From an uncultured Chryseolinea sp. (GTDB lineage: Bacteria; Bacteroidota; Bacteroidia; Cytophagales; Cyclobacteriaceae), in assembly GCA_946478915.1 (NCBI GenBank), contig CAMLER010000213.1, forward strand, positions 1 to 8,012: 8,012 nt of DNA, read 5' to 3'. The position numbers and the translations under genes are program-made. The notes beneath the pieces were generated by a model. The model worked only from the letters and a program-made list of their open reading frames with translations. It was not told the origin of the DNA and searched no databases. Position 1 is the stretch's first letter; every line of letters begins with the position of its first letter. Of this stretch, positions 6,755 through 8,012 are shown piece by piece.

Positions 6755-8012
6755 TTAAATGCCAATAATCAACTTCTGACCGGGTTGAATTTTAGCATTA
6801 TTAAGATTGTTCAGCGTTTTGATTTTCTCAATAGTTAACCCTTCGAACTTCTTCGATATATCCCACAATGTGTCGCCGGGTTGAACTACATACGTTTTTG
6901 ATGTTATGGGCATCGGAGATGATTTGTTACTCGTTTTGTTCGACGCTAATACCGTACTTGAATGCGATGGTGCGTTCCGCTGCCATATGTTTAACCGTTG
7001 CCCTACACGGATCGTATTACCTCTGAGATTATTCCACTTGCGCAGATCGTTAACCCTTACTCCATACCGTATGGCTATTGATCCTAAGACATCGCCGCTC
7101 TTTACCTTGTACACAATTCTATCCCTTCCATAGGTACTTCCTTCAGAATTTTGGGCAATAAGTTCCAGTTCTTTCCTTCCGGTTTTCGAGGCAGAATCCA
7201 GTATAGCTACCCGATTCAAGGACAAAACATCTTTCGTTGCTTTAGGAACATAGAATGTATAGGTCTTCTTTGTTTCTGGTATCGCGTTCCTTTGTATTGA
7301 AGGATTCAGCCTCTGCAAATCCTCGAGGCATGCGCCGGTAAGCTTGGCGAACGTTTCGAAATGAAGGAAATTTGAAACCTGTAGCGTGTCGAACTGTGGC
7401 AGCATCTCTTCTCCCTCATCGAAGAAGTTATGCTCGTCCAGGTAATTCATCGTATATGTAATCGCTACAAATTGTGGCACATATGAACGCGTTTCGCGAG
7501 GAAGATATGGATAGATCTCCCAGAAGGAACGCTTGTATCCGGATCTTTTAATAGCGCGTTTTACGTTGCCCGGGCCAGTGTTATATGCAGCGAGAGCAAG
7601 CTCCCAATCATGAAACATATTGTACAGATCCCGAAGGTATCTGCAGGCAGATTCTGTTGCCTTCTCAGGATCCATCCGTTCGTCGATATACCAATCGTTG
7701 TTCAGACCGTAGTACTTTCCAGTGGCGGACATGAATTGCCACAATCCCACTGCGCGTACGCGAGAGATGGCGCGTGGATTCAGCCCTGACTCGATTATCG
7801 AGAGATATTTTAGTTCATCGGGCAGCTTATATTTCGCGAGATACCTTTCGAAAATTGGGAAATAAAGATTTTTTCTCCGCATCATCATTCGAGTGTACTC
7901 CCGATCCTTGACTGTAAAGTAGTTGATAAACGCGTGGACTCTTTCATTATAAATTAACGGCATGTTTTGTTCCAGACATGAGAGGCGGTCAGCATACAGT
8001 TGAGGATTATCT
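6755..8012 (-). CDS. mltD: MltD-like membrane-bound lytic murein transglycosylase with LysM repeats (5' end beyond right edge)
   Basis: Lytic transglycosylases cleave the MurNAc-GlcNAc bond of peptidoglycan and form 1,6-anhydro ends, in the periplasm. Using residue numbers from the in-frame Met at 7963, the SLT domain runs about 35-170, with catalytic Glu58 in LSIIESGLNP, then AVGLWQFMSATG (71-82) and the ALAAYNTGPGNVKRAI block (123-138). A degenerate LysM-like stretch lies near 195-240. Two clear LysM peptidoglycan-binding domains follow: IVYKVKSGDVLGSIAIRYGV... (283-327) and KTYVVQPGDTLWDISKKF... (356-402), joined by a Ser/Asn-rich linker. The frame stays open for another 16 codons upstream of 7963 to the edge (DNPQLYADRLSCLEQN), and this sequence matches what precedes the SLT domain in Bacteroidota MltD proteins. 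The ATG at 7963 is therefore internal, and the signal peptide or lipobox is off the window. The DUF4837-type gene follows. Confidence 0.92.
   Translation of the reverse strand, partial: DNPQLYADRLSCLEQNMPLIYNERVHAFINYFTVKDREYTRMMMRRKNLYFPIFERYLAKYKLPDELKYLSIIESGLNPRAISRVRAVGLWQFMSATGKYYGLNNDWYIDERMDPEKATESACRYLRDLYNMFHDWELALAAYNTGPGNVKRAIKRSGYKRSFWEIYPYLPRETRSYVPQFVAITYTMNYLDEHNFFDEGEEMLPQFDTLQVSNFLHFETFAKLTGACLEDLQRLNPSIQRNAIPETKKTYTFYVPKATKDVLSLNRVAILDSASKTGRKELELIAQNSEGSTYGRDRIVYKVKSGDVLGSIAIRYGVRVNDLRKWNNLRGNTIRVGQRLNIWQRNAPSHSSTVLASNKTSNKSSPMPITSKTYVVQPGDTLWDISKKFEGLTIEKIKTLNNLNNAKIQPGQKLIIGI

Noticed and set aside
1..8012. Search for CRISPR arrays, tRNA or rRNA genes, insertion sequences, toxin-antitoxin or defence genes
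   Set aside because: No regularly spaced repeats, cloverleaf-like segments, transposase motifs or defence domains were seen; almost all of the window is explained by six conserved protein genes.

Overview
The window looks like ordinary core chromosome of a member of the Bacteroidota, most likely of the Cytophagales type. The main reasons are a SprA homologue (the type IX secretion translocon, found only in this phylum), a DUF4837-type lipoprotein, and a Bacteroidota-style MltD transglycosylase with LysM repeats. Shine-Dalgarno signals are weak, and base composition looks moderate and even across all genes. I see no mobile element, CRISPR array, tRNA, rRNA or sign of horizontal transfer.

Layout from left to right. 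Positions 1-877 (minus) hold the N-terminal third or less of sprA, which runs off the left edge. Positions 884-1477 (minus) hold ruvA, the Holliday-junction recognition subunit. Positions 1604-3886 (minus) hold maeB, an NADP-type malic enzyme fused to a phosphotransacetylase-like domain. These three genes read in the same direction, maeB > ruvA > sprA, with gaps of 126 and 6 bases, and probably form a transcription unit. A 101-base intergenic region separates maeB from a divergent sensor histidine kinase at 3988-5616 (plus). The 3' end of the kinase overlaps by 56 bases, tail to tail, a lipoprotein gene of the DUF4837 type at 5561-6670 (minus). That gene follows, 84 bases downstream, a membrane-bound lytic transglycosylase (MltD-like) at 6755-8012 (minus), which runs off the right edge.

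Functionally the left block joins carbon metabolism, recombination and outer-membrane protein export, a linkage I recall as common in Bacteroidota rather than special to this genome. The right block is envelope-related: a periplasmic peptidoglycan hydrolase and an outer-membrane-type lipoprotein. The orphan kinase between them has a periplasmic helical sensor domain and no adjacent response regulator, so its input and output cannot be read from the window.

I did not find a convincing undescribed system. The points most worth a second look are the non-ATG start of sprA, placed in the same frame as the ruvA stop and followed by two T8 runs in the signal-peptide coding region; the antisense coding overlap of the kinase and lipoprotein genes; a perfect inverted repeat touching the kinase start codon; and the two edge genes, whose in-frame ATGs would give wrong protein starts.
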